Shown here: positions 57,601 to 64,000 of the stretch, in pieces | Layout of the letters: each line of letters opens with the position of its first letter | Position numbering within the stretch: position 1 is the stretch's first letter | Notes under the pieces: generated by a model | Databases searched by the model: none | What the model was told of the DNA's origin: nothing | Seen by the model: only the letters and a program-made list of their open reading frames with translations | Made by a program: the position numbers and the translations under genes | Source of the DNA: Micromonospora arborensis | GTDB taxonomy: Bacteria; Actinomycetota; Actinomycetes; Mycobacteriales; Micromonosporaceae | Direction: 5' to 3' | Assembly: GCF_003205615.1 (NCBI RefSeq) | Contig: NZ_PYBV01000015.1 | Coordinates: forward strand, 1-64,000 | DNA: 64,000 nt

Positions 57601-57695
57601 AGCGCCCGTACCTTCGTGCCGGGCACCACCACTGGCTCGCCGGCATCCGTGCTCACGGCGAGCGGCCCGAGCACCCCGAACTGCACGGCCGACAT
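54654..57695 (-). CDS. AfsR/SARP family regulator (BTAD and NB-ARC ATPase)
   Basis: A 1013-residue regulator. An OmpR-like winged helix (about 5-90, with ADRLIDDLWGTDSPANPLGA) and a BTAD helical domain (about 95-240) form the SARP core. The NB-ARC ATPase (about 255-560) has Walker A VGPGGVGKTRLA and LLLVLDNCEHV as Walker B. TPR-like repeats cover about 620-1000. Such proteins activate nearby genes by binding 11-nt-spaced direct repeats. Similar 25-nt motifs lie before both flanking genes (54092 and 57755). Confidence 0.92.
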   Translation of the reverse strand: MSAVQFGVLGPLAVSTDAGEPVVVPGTKVRALLADLLANRNQVISADRLIDDLWGTDSPANPLGALQVRVSQLRKALNDAEPGARELIESRPPGYLLRAASVDADRFAELARSSDVDRLTEALGLWRGEAYADVADAEFARAEAARLAEQRLAVHERLAEARLARGEHDLVAADLVELVARHPLREGLRAVQLRALYAAGRQTEALDSYAELRDRLAEELGLDPGPELVALHRRILEQDAGLSAPPKAAIIRNSLPAQLDELVGRAEALAELRTLLPRQRLVTLVGPGGVGKTRLATEAARTQSFPDGVQLVELAPLPAGDPRVAEQVLGALGTHETAGTSMSAGDRVVSALRHRQLLLVLDNCEHVVEPVAELVTRLLRDVPGLTVLATSREPLGLTGELLWDVPPLPVPGDSDLDTVRRSAAARLFAARAAAQQRGFRLDEQTAPAVAQLCRRLDGLPLALELAATRVRALGLRGVVDRLDDRFRLLTSAQRDVPTRQRTLTAVISWSWDLLDETDRAVLARLAVFPDGCTPEAAEHVCRTDLDTLARLVDRSLVVLDDSGTDPRYRLLESVAAFGLDRLTDADEVRARHAAYYTELAERADPELRGAEQRRWLALLDAETANLRSALVNGGGLRLAVALSWYWFLRGRLTEARQALAVPGDPEQETRAAPWRVGFALSLGEAIAPDDVRAAVAVDPDGHAAWFAANAVIEHGDLALASELLPTAVVDPWTEAAVLTSRAHLAHANGDQATLERTATRSAALFADLGDRWGRLRATEWVGGLADMRGEHERAVALHREGLRWAEELALWPQVCAELSWLAWLAVQTRDYAQGRELAERAYDLAVEQGSPGALIFAEMSLGLAARRDGKLDLAVTHLTHLADLGRGESQPALYLPMILVELGYAVEQGGDPDAALALHVEAFEAAEAMATMRDAVGPLEGMAAAVRSPEVAARLLGAAAAARLATQSPAAPAERDDTDRTTARLRAELGPERFDALLAEGAKLSPGEARAQL

Positions 57696-57715
57696 CTTAG
57701 CGCCGGTAAGGCCAC

Positions 57716-57740
57716 CTGAAGTCGACCGTAAGCGCGTCGG
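57716..57740 (+). promoter_or_regulatory. Candidate SARP binding site before the hydrolase gene
   Basis: The partner of the motif at 54015. It sits in the 59-nt gap between the divergent SARP and hydrolase genes, so it could serve both. TGAAG and GTAAG recur at 11-nt spacing. Confidence 0.6.
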
Positions 57741-57754
57741 TGCACCGTGTGGGC

Positions 57755-58507
57755 ATGGACATCTATCACGAAGACCACGGCAACGACACGGGCCGCCCGC
57801 TGGTGCTGGTCCACGGCGCGCTCTCCGGCATCGGCACCTCGTTTGGCACGATCCTGCCGATGCTGGCGAAGACCCGCAGGGTGATCGCCGTCGAGCTGCA
57901 GGCCCACGGCCGCACCCCCGACGTCGATCGTCCGCTGACCGTGGAGCATTTCGCCACCGACGTGGTGGAGTTGCTCGACCGGTTGGGCGTCGAGCGGGCG
58001 GACGTGTTCGGTTGGAGCATGGGCGCGGCGGTCGCGTTGCGCCTCGGCACCGATCACCCCGACCGGGTCGGGCGGCTGGTGCTCGCCTCGGTGAGCTTCG
58101 ACGACGACGGCCTGCACCCCGGGCTCCTGGACGGGATCCAGGACCTGCAACCCGAGCACCTGCACGGGTCGGAGTTCCACGAGGAGTACCTGCGAACCGC
58201 GCCGGACCCGGCGGGTTGGGCCAACCTGGTCACCAAGATGAAGGTGCTGGACGCGAGCCTGCCGCAGTGGACGCCCGAGCAGATCCGCGCGCTGGCCGCA
58301 CCCACCATGATCGTGCTGGCCGACTCGGACATCGTCCAGCCCGAACACGCGGTGCGGATGTTCCGGCTGCTCGGCGGTGCGGTGCCCGGCGACCTGACCG
58401 GTCTGCCCGCCTGTCGGCTGGCCATCCTGCCCGGCACGACGCACACCTCGATCCCGCAGCGGGCGGACTGGTTGGCCCCGATGATCGAGGACTTCCTGAC
58501 CCCCTAG
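57755..58507 (+). CDS. Alpha/beta hydrolase
   Basis: A 250-residue alpha/beta hydrolase with oxyanion region LVLVHGALSG, nucleophile elbow FGWSMGAAV (Ser about 89), acid in VLADSDIVQP and His in GTTHTSI. The function is broad (esterase or lactonase type). ATG 57755 is 14 nt after the putative SARP site, so the promoter and site must overlap or the true start is slightly downstream. It is a likely SARP target. Confidence 0.88.
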   Translation: MDIYHEDHGNDTGRPLVLVHGALSGIGTSFGTILPMLAKTRRVIAVELQAHGRTPDVDRPLTVEHFATDVVELLDRLGVERADVFGWSMGAAVALRLGTDHPDRVGRLVLASVSFDDDGLHPGLLDGIQDLQPEHLHGSEFHEEYLRTAPDPAGWANLVTKMKVLDASLPQWTPEQIRALAAPTMIVLADSDIVQPEHAVRMFRLLGGAVPGDLTGLPACRLAILPGTTHTSIPQRADWLAPMIEDFLTP

Positions 58508-58633
58508 CTAGAGGAGCCTTCTACCTCTCGTCCGGTTGTCGCCACAACCTGGGCAGTTGAGGTCGGCCATCCAGAGCCTTCCAGCTAAGTGTGGCGTGAC
58601 TAACGTCTGGATTCGGCGCGCAACCGGGGCTGG

Positions 58634-59659
58634 ATGATCAGGCGTATCCCCCGTATGACCAGCCACGATCAGCCTTCATCGCCGCGGCCGACGTCTCTGC
58701 CCCCGACCGCGGGCGCCCCTGTCACCCGTTGGGCAACTGAGCCATCAAGGGTCGGTCGCCGTTCCCTCCTGAGCATGGCGGCTCTACTGCCGTTGGCCGC
58801 CTGCGGGAAAGCCAGGGAACCTGGCGCGTCCTCGCCGGCTGCGTCCTCGCCGCCTGTTTCCCCTAGTCCGTCGGCAGAAGAGCAGCACAGCCGCCTGGTT
58901 GAGCTGGAGCGTCGGTTCGACGCGCGCCTGGGTGTGTACGCCCTCGCCACCGGTACGGGCGCCACCATCGCGCACCGTGCGGACGAGCGGTTCGCGTTCT
59001 GCTCGACGTTCAAGGGCCTCGCCGCTGCTGCCATCCTCCACAACCACTCGATGCCGCATCTGGAGACAGTCGTCCGGTACTCCCGTGCGGACCTCATGAA
59101 GAGCGCCGTCATCACGGGGCAGCACGTAGCGACCGGAATGACCATTCGGCAGTTGGCCGACGCCGCCGTACGGTACAGCGATGGAACCGCGGGCAACCTC
59201 CTACTTCGCGACCTTGGCGGGCCGGCAGCGCTAACGGCCTACCTGCGGAGCCTCGGCGACTCGGTCACCCAGATGGACCGGATCGAGCCGGAGATCGTCA
59301 GCGCTATTCCTGGCGATCCGCGGGACACCACCACACCCAGGGCCATCGGCACCGACTACCAGAAGATCGTGCTGGGCGACGCGTTGCCGGCCGACAAGCG
59401 CGAGTTCCTCAAGGACTTACTCATACGCAACACCACCGGCGCCCGCCGCATCCGCGCTGGGCTGCCGACGGGCTGGACCGTGGCCGACAAGACCGGTACC
59501 GGTGATTACGGCACGATCAACGACATCGCTATCGTTTGGCCCCCGGGGTCCGCGCCCCTTGTCATCTCAATGATGTCGAGCAGAGCGGCTCGAGAAGCCG
59601 ACTATGACCAGGCCCTCCTTGCCGAGGCGACCGCGTACGTCGTGGACCGGCTTGCCTGA
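58634..59659 (+). CDS. Class A beta-lactamase, exported lipoprotein
   Basis: A 341-residue class A serine beta-lactamase. RRSLLSMAALLPLAAC combines a twin-arginine signal with a lipobox, so it is probably Tat-exported and lipid-anchored. The catalytic set is CSTFK (Ser124, Lys127), YSDGTAGN (the SDG form found in mycobacterial BlaC), the omega-loop Glu218 in RIEPEIVSAIPGD and DKTGTGDYG (Lys286). The omega-loop residue usually Asn170 is Val222 here. ATG 58655 is an alternative start. It stands alone, with no BlaI/BlaR gene beside it. Confidence 0.92.
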   Translation: MIRRIPRMTSHDQPSSPRPTSLPPTAGAPVTRWATEPSRVGRRSLLSMAALLPLAACGKAREPGASSPAASSPPVSPSPSAEEQHSRLVELERRFDARLGVYALATGTGATIAHRADERFAFCSTFKGLAAAAILHNHSMPHLETVVRYSRADLMKSAVITGQHVATGMTIRQLADAAVRYSDGTAGNLLLRDLGGPAALTAYLRSLGDSVTQMDRIEPEIVSAIPGDPRDTTTPRAIGTDYQKIVLGDALPADKREFLKDLLIRNTTGARRIRAGLPTGWTVADKTGTGDYGTINDIAIVWPPGSAPLVISMMSSRAAREADYDQALLAEATAYVVDRLA

Positions 59660-59872
59660 TCGAAACCGTCAACGGGCTGGTCTCCCCGGCCCACGATCCG
59701 GCCCATGGCCACCTCGAACGCCTCCCGCCAGCGGACGGGATCTATGCCGTGACCAGCCGCCCCCGTCTCATCGTCAGTGCACACAACTCCACGATGATCA
59801 GGGATGCCACCGCTATGAGCTGTCTCGGGCAGCCCGGGCAAGTTGTCAGTGGCGGCAACTACCTTTGCCGGT

Positions 59873-60715
59873 GTGACGGATGAGCTTCGTGAAGCGTTGA
59901 TTCCCTTTCGTACGAGGGCCGTTGAGGTGGGCAGTGTGCTCGACCGTGTGGACCCGATACCGGCGGAGGAGGTGGACCGGTGGATCGGCCACGCCCGGCC
60001 TTGCGCGATCCTCAGGTTGGACGGAGAGGGGCCGGTCGCGGGGAGGTTCGGTGGGCCGCTGCTGCTGCCCGCCGACGTCCCGGACCCGAGGCACCCGTAC
60101 GTCGGGTACATCGACTTCGCCGCGTTGCCGAAGGGCTCGACGGACCTTCCTCTGCCGCCGGACGGACGCCTGCTGCTCTTCGCCGAGATCTGGGAGCTGT
60201 GGGACGGCGACAACCGCGGCCATGCCGTCTATGTCCCGGCTGGCACCCCGGTGACAGAGCGCGACAGATATACCTGGACGGCCTACGGGGATAACTCCGT
60301 CGACGAGTTCCGGGAGAACTTCGACAACTTCCCGCAGGGCGAGTTGAGAGTCACGGCCGAACCGGACCTGCCGCACCAGGCACCTGACGGTTTCCCGCAC
60401 TATGACGGGCTCTTCGCTGTCTGGTGGGACGTCGCGGGCAGGAACCGGAACCGGCATCTGCAGCTCGGCGGCTACGCGTACGAGGAACCCCCGCTGGAGC
60501 AGATCGTGAGCTGCGCTGTGCAGCAGGCCGAGCAAGGGCGGTGGGGCGGCGGTGAGCCGGTGTCGGGCGACCCCGAGGACTGGGTTGCGCTGGCCTACTG
60601 GGACGCGGATGTCGCAGACCGGGAAGGCACGCAAATGCAGTGGATCATCCAGCGCGCGGACCTGGAGGCCGGTCGCTTCGACCGCACCTACGTGACCGGC
60701 TACTACAACCCCTGA
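59873..60715 (+). CDS. DUF1963 family protein (YwqG-like)
   Basis: A 280-residue soluble protein of the DUF1963/YwqG type, recognisable by GPLLLPADVPDP, YVGYIDFAALP and LLFAEIWELWD near the N-terminus and the final WIIQRADLEAGRFDRTYVTG. The role is not known in the family; some occur in toxin-immunity settings. GTG 59873 lies 7 nt after TACCTT (59860-59865), suggesting a leaderless start. The gap 59660-59872 shows no gene. Confidence 0.82.
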   Translation: MTDELREALIPFRTRAVEVGSVLDRVDPIPAEEVDRWIGHARPCAILRLDGEGPVAGRFGGPLLLPADVPDPRHPYVGYIDFAALPKGSTDLPLPPDGRLLLFAEIWELWDGDNRGHAVYVPAGTPVTERDRYTWTAYGDNSVDEFRENFDNFPQGELRVTAEPDLPHQAPDGFPHYDGLFAVWWDVAGRNRNRHLQLGGYAYEEPPLEQIVSCAVQQAEQGRWGGGEPVSGDPEDWVALAYWDADVADREGTQMQWIIQRADLEAGRFDRTYVTGYYNP

Positions 60716-60720
60716 CCCGG

Positions 60721-60764
60721 CCGGGCGAGCCGGTGACCGTGACGGACGGTCAGCGGCTCGCCGG
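60721..60764 (+). terminator. Terminator of the DUF1963 gene
   Basis: CCGGGCGAGCCGGTGACCG (60721-60739) pairs with the sequence ending at 60764 (CGGTCAGCGGCTCGCCGG), giving a stem of about 17 bp with one bulge and one mismatch and a 7-nt loop. Confidence 0.7.
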
Positions 60765-60965
60765 GGCCGTCAAGCCCTGCCGGCAGCCCACCAGCGGCGG
60801 TCGGACACGGCGCGCCATGAATTCGGTCCTGATGGTGCGGAACGAGAGGCCGGCTGCGAGTTGGTCACTCGCCGGACTTCCCAGCGCGGGTCCCTGGGCG
60901 GCGCCCGCGCCCGGGTCTCCCCGTACCTGACCGAGGCCCTCGTTGTCCCGGGGGCGGTGTGGTTG

Positions 60966-61239
60966 ATGTCGGTGGCAGCTGCTACGAATGCCGGCTTGAC
61001 CGACGACGAGATCATCCACAGGATCCGAGAGCAGGATGCGGCTGGCGAGCTGCCGACACCTGCGCCGCCCGAGGCCGTGGCCGAGCTTGAGACCCGCAGT
61101 GGGGCATCCGATGCCGCCACTCCTCAAGCGGATCTATCTCGAAGTCGCCGACGGTGGGTTCGGCCGCTGGGGCGAGGCTTTGTCCCTTACTGACACCACC
61201 TACAGCTTCAGCGACAGCGGTCGGCTGCTGGAGGATTAG
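60966..61239 (+). pseudogene. Frameshifted SMI1/KNR4-like gene
   Basis: The first frame (60966 onward) reads LTDDEIIHRIREQDAAGELP and PEAVAELETRSG. After a GGGG run at 61101-61104 the next frame reads GHPMPPLLKRIYLEVADGGF and GRWGEALSL to a stop at 61239. Together these match the start of actinobacterial SMI1/KNR4 proteins, and removing one G restores a 90-residue frame. The joined product is also shorter than usual. The frameshift may be real or a sequencing error. Immunity-type functions are known in the family. Confidence 0.7.
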
Positions 61240-61874
61240 CCGGGGTCGGCGCAGAGTTGGGAGGTCAAGGTGGTGCGGGCCCACTCTTCCCACGTGTCCG
61301 GTGACCAGTCGCGGTCGCGGACGAAGATCAGGTAGAGCTGCGGGCTGAGCAGGCCGAACAGCAGGTCCGCCGCCATCTCGATGGAGAGGCCGGGACGGGT
61401 GTCGGGCTTGCCGGCCAAGGCTTCGGCCGCTGCGTACTGCACGGTGTAACGCGGGTCGGGGCCGTCCGGCCACTGTGCGGCGATCTCAGGGTCGGTGGCT
61501 GCGGCAGCCGCGATCAGCGGCATGATCGGGGCGACCCGGCCCAGGATCTCGCGGGTGCCGTGGACGTGCGCGCGCAACTGCCCGGCTGCGGTGGGCTCGG
61601 CACACGCGGCGCGAAACCACTCACGATCCATGGTGGCGACCGGCTCGGTGTCCCCGGCGATGGACGTGTCGACGACGTCCTTGAACAGCGTGCGCTTGTT
61701 GCGGAAGACGAAGTAGACCGTCTGGACGGCCACGCCCGCCCGGTCCGCGACCTCCTGCAGGCTCGTCGCCCCGTAACCCTGCGCGACGAACAGCTCGCGA
61801 GCCGCCGCGATCACCTTTTCTCGGGTACGGCGTGAGCGCTCCGCTCGCTTGTCCGGCCGCTTGACCTTGTCCAT
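61236..61874 (-). CDS. TetR/AcrR family transcriptional regulator
   Basis: A 212-residue TetR protein with basic N-terminus and helix-turn-helix REKVIAAARELFVAQGYGAT then EVADRAGVAVQTVYFVFRNK. It is divergent from a methyltransferase gene. A perfect CTAGAGTT-C-AACTCTAG palindrome between the two is the likely operator for both. Its 3' end overlaps the SMI1-like remnant by 4 nt. Confidence 0.92.
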   Translation of the reverse strand: MDKVKRPDKRAERSRRTREKVIAAARELFVAQGYGATSLQEVADRAGVAVQTVYFVFRNKRTLFKDVVDTSIAGDTEPVATMDREWFRAACAEPTAAGQLRAHVHGTREILGRVAPIMPLIAAAAATDPEIAAQWPDGPDPRYTVQYAAAEALAGKPDTRPGLSIEMAADLLFGLLSPQLYLIFVRDRDWSPDTWEEWARTTLTSQLCADPG

Positions 61875-61902
61875 ATTGCGAGTCTATCTTTAGAGCATGT
61901 CA

Positions 61903-61919
61903 CTAGAGTTCAACTCTAG
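61903..61919. promoter_or_regulatory. TetR operator between regulator and methyltransferase
   Basis: CTAGAGTT (61903-61910), C, AACTCTAG (61912-61919) is a perfect 17-nt palindrome, 28 nt upstream of the TetR start and 16 nt before ATG 61936. Confidence 0.7.
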
Positions 61920-61935
61920 ATTCTTGGAGGACATG

Positions 61936-62580
61936 ATGGACCAGCCGGACCAGGCGACGACGCAGCGAGACCCGGAGGAGGAGGTCGTCCACCGCGCACT
62001 GGAGGCCTACTACCGCACCGGCAAGCCACCGTGGGACACCGGCGTGACACCGCCCGAGCTGGTCGACCTGGTGGAGGGGCACGGCGCGCTGCCGCCCGGC
62101 CGTGCCCTCGAACTCGGCTGCGGCACGGGGACCAACGCCACCTACCTCGCACGCCACGGCTGGGAGGTGGCGGCCGTCGACCTGATCGACCGCGCCGCCG
62201 ACCAGGCCAGGGAGAAGGCTGCGGCAGCCGGAGTGGCGGTACGGGGGCTGCACGGAGACGCCACCCGCCTCGACGAACTGGACGTCCCGGGCCCCTTCGA
62301 CCTGTTCTTCGACCTGAGCTGCTACTGCGGCGTCCCGCTACACCGCCGCGACGCCTACGCCGCCGGGCTCACCCACCGCGCCGCTCCCGGAGCACGGCTG
62401 CTGATGTTCGGATACGGCCCCGAGCCGCTCGGCAATCCGACCACCGAGATCACGTCGTGGGCGGCGGGCGTCACCGCCGACGAGCTCCGCGACAGGTTCC
62501 GCGGCTGGGAGCTAATCGACGTCACACCGGGCACCAACTCGGTGCCGACCTTCTGGTTCACGCTGCGCCGCGACGCCTAG
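61936..62580 (+). CDS. SAM-dependent methyltransferase
   Basis: A 214-residue class I methyltransferase. Motif I is ALELGCGTGTNATYLARHGW (about 55-74), followed by VAAVDLIDRAADQAR and GDATRLDEL. The N-terminal PPWDTGVTPPEL recalls TehB/thiopurine-type methyltransferases. The substrate is unknown; TetR control fits a resistance role. ATG 61936 is chosen because GGAGG lies 5 nt before it; an in-frame ATG at 61897 would overlap the operator. Confidence 0.88.
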   Translation: MDQPDQATTQRDPEEEVVHRALEAYYRTGKPPWDTGVTPPELVDLVEGHGALPPGRALELGCGTGTNATYLARHGWEVAAVDLIDRAADQAREKAAAAGVAVRGLHGDATRLDELDVPGPFDLFFDLSCYCGVPLHRRDAYAAGLTHRAAPGARLLMFGYGPEPLGNPTTEITSWAAGVTADELRDRFRGWELIDVTPGTNSVPTFWFTLRRDA

Positions 62581-62760
62581 CATTTGGCGATCAGGCCCAA
62601 GCAGGCTCGCTCCGGCCTCGCCGCGGTGAGTTCAGGGCCGCGTGGCGAATCTTCCGGGCCATTGACGAATAATTTCATCGATAAGTCTAACTCTTGCGGG
62701 ACGGCAATCATTGCTGCCACGATGGCCGCCAATGCCTTCCGTCCCGAAGGAGTGGTCGTC

Positions 62761-64000
62761 ATGGCGGTCTCCCGCCGCAGGTTCGTCACGTCGGTGCTGG
62801 CGTCCTCCGCCCTCGCCGCCGCCTCCACCACCGAACTGCTCGCCAGCCCGGCGCAGGCCGCCAGTCCTCCCGGGGACGTGGTCGGCAAGGTGACGGTCGG
62901 CTACCAGGGCTGGTTCAGTGCCCCCGGCGACTCCGCACCCATCGGCGGTTGGTGGCACTGGAGCCGGGACCGGTTCCAGCCCCCGTCGCCCGCCAACACC
63001 ACGATCGTGTCCTGGCCGGACATGCGGGAGTACACGCGCAGCTATCCCACCGCGTACCCCAATCTCGGCAACGGCTCGCCGGCCACCCTCTTCTCCTCCT
63101 ACGACCAGCAGACGGTGGACACCCACTTCCGGTGGATGCAGGAGTACGGCTGCGACACCGCAGCGCTGCAACGGTTCAACCCGATGGGCGACGAGGGGCC
63201 GACCCGCGACGCGATGACCCAGAAGGTCCGCTCCGCCGCCGAACGCTACGGCCGCAAGTTCTACATCATGTACGACGTCACCGACTGGTTGACCTTCCAG
63301 GCCGACATCAAGACCGACTGGACGACGAAGATGTCGGCACACGTCGCGTCCAGCGCGTACGCCCGCCAGAACGGCAAGCCGGTCGTCTGCATCTGGGGCT
63401 TCGGCTTCAGCGAACCCAGCAGGCCCTTCACCCCAGGCCCGTGCCTGGAGGTCATCAACTGGTTCAAGGCGCAGGGCTGCTACGTCATCGGTGGAGTGCC
63501 CACCTGGTGGCGGCAGGGCATCGAGGACTCCCGCCCCGGCTTCCTCGACGTCTACCACGCCTTCAACGCGATCTCGCCGTGGATGGTCTACCGGGCCAGG
63601 ACCGTGGAGGAGCTCGACTCGTACTACAACAACGTCAACGTCGGCGACATGGCCGACTGCGCGGCGCGCGGCATCGACTACCTGCCCTGTGTGATGCCCG
63701 GTGACCTCGCCGGTGGCCACCGCAAGCACGGCGACTTCTACTGGCGGCACATCTACAACATGGTCCGGCTCGGTTCCCAGGGCCTCTACGTGTCCATGTT
63801 CGACGAGTACAACGAGGGCAACCAGATCGCCAAGACGTCCGAGACGCAGGCCACCACCCCGGCCGGCGCGAACATCCGGGCGCTGGACGAGGACGGCGTG
63901 GCCTGCTCCTCCGACTACTACCTGCGGATCACCGGCGACGGCGGCCGGATGCTCAAGGGGCAACTCGCGCTCACCCCGGTGCGCCCCACCCCACCGATGG
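62761..64000 (+). CDS. Tat-exported GH71/99-like glycoside hydrolase, 3' end off window
   Basis: At least 413 codons are open from ATG 62761 to the window edge with no stop. The N-terminus SRRRFVTSVLASSALAA is a twin-arginine signal, ending near AQAASPP. The mature part begins KVTVGYQGWFSAPGD and has WHWSRDRF, AALQRFN, FYIMYDVTDW and LYVSMFDEYNEGNQIAK, the pattern of proteins annotated as GH71/99-like, which suggests an alpha-mannan- or glucan-active secreted enzyme. AAGGAG lies about 8 nt upstream. The substrate is uncertain and the C-terminus is not seen. Confidence 0.82.
   Translation, partial: MAVSRRRFVTSVLASSALAAASTTELLASPAQAASPPGDVVGKVTVGYQGWFSAPGDSAPIGGWWHWSRDRFQPPSPANTTIVSWPDMREYTRSYPTAYPNLGNGSPATLFSSYDQQTVDTHFRWMQEYGCDTAALQRFNPMGDEGPTRDAMTQKVRSAAERYGRKFYIMYDVTDWLTFQADIKTDWTTKMSAHVASSAYARQNGKPVVCIWGFGFSEPSRPFTPGPCLEVINWFKAQGCYVIGGVPTWWRQGIEDSRPGFLDVYHAFNAISPWMVYRARTVEELDSYYNNVNVGDMADCAARGIDYLPCVMPGDLAGGHRKHGDFYWRHIYNMVRLGSQGLYVSMFDEYNEGNQIAKTSETQATTPAGANIRALDEDGVACSSDYYLRITGDGGRMLKGQLALTPVRPTPPM

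Noticed and set aside
54654..57695. SARP and LAL regulators as evidence for an antibiotic gene cluster.
   Set aside because: No polyketide, peptide-synthetase, terpene or RiPP core gene is present; both regulators sit by single metabolic genes.

Overview
The window is high-GC actinobacterial DNA. Strong G/C third positions, many GTG starts, several apparently leaderless genes (a TANNNT -10 box 6-7 nt before the start codon), and secreted polysaccharidases with CBM2 domains on Pro/Thr linkers all point to a filamentous soil actinomycete. A Micromonosporaceae member, probably Micromonospora, is my best guess; this is inference, as no rRNA or tRNA is present. I found no transposase, integrase, CRISPR array or prophage. 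It is chromosomal-type sequence: one large degradation locus plus many small regulator-target modules.

Layout: 1-6.3 kb has an internally deleted SDR, a TetR regulator, a DinB-like protein, a giant LuxR (LAL) regulator and an acyl-CoA dehydrogenase/MaoC pair. 6.4-10.8 kb has three regulator-enzyme modules (MDR/XRE, VOC, MarR/FMN reductase-GNAT). 10.9-26.9 kb is a glucuronoxylan locus. On the minus strand are a GDSL esterase-CBM2, a CE7 esterase and a LacI regulator. Divergently runs an operon of GH3 xylosidase, LplB/YtcP-type permeases, a lipoprotein binding protein, a YesL-like protein, a GH42 remnant and a GH67 alpha-glucuronidase, followed by a CE1 esterase-CBM2 and a GH10 xylanase-CBM2. 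Secreted esterases and xylanase would debranch and cut xylan, the transporter (its ATPase is not encoded here) would import aldouronates, and GH67 and GH3 would finish them inside. The LacI gene and the operon share a CGAAAGTTTCG palindrome.

26.9-35.4 kb has a palindromic-repeat spacer, a soluble transhydrogenase, an FnIII-CBM2 protein and a two-component system divergent from an ABC exporter. 35.4-46.8 kb has a lectin/alginate-lyase protein and regulator-enzyme pairs (DUF2000/AraC, SDR/LysR), an MFS exporter, a hydrolase, a sigma factor with an extra domain, an aldo/keto reductase and a DHFR-like protein. 47.0-54.0 kb is the least conventional block: a GCS2/circularly permuted ATP-grasp fusion, an asparagine-synthase-like amidotransferase, an S9 peptidase and a small nuclease-like unknown, which looks like a peptide-amide pathway. 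54.0-58.5 kb has a BTAD/SARP regulator flanked by two genes that share a binding-site-like motif. 58.6-64 kb has a BlaC-like beta-lactamase, a DUF1963 protein, a frameshifted SMI1/KNR4 gene, a TetR/methyltransferase pair and a Tat-exported GH71/99-like protein that runs off the end.
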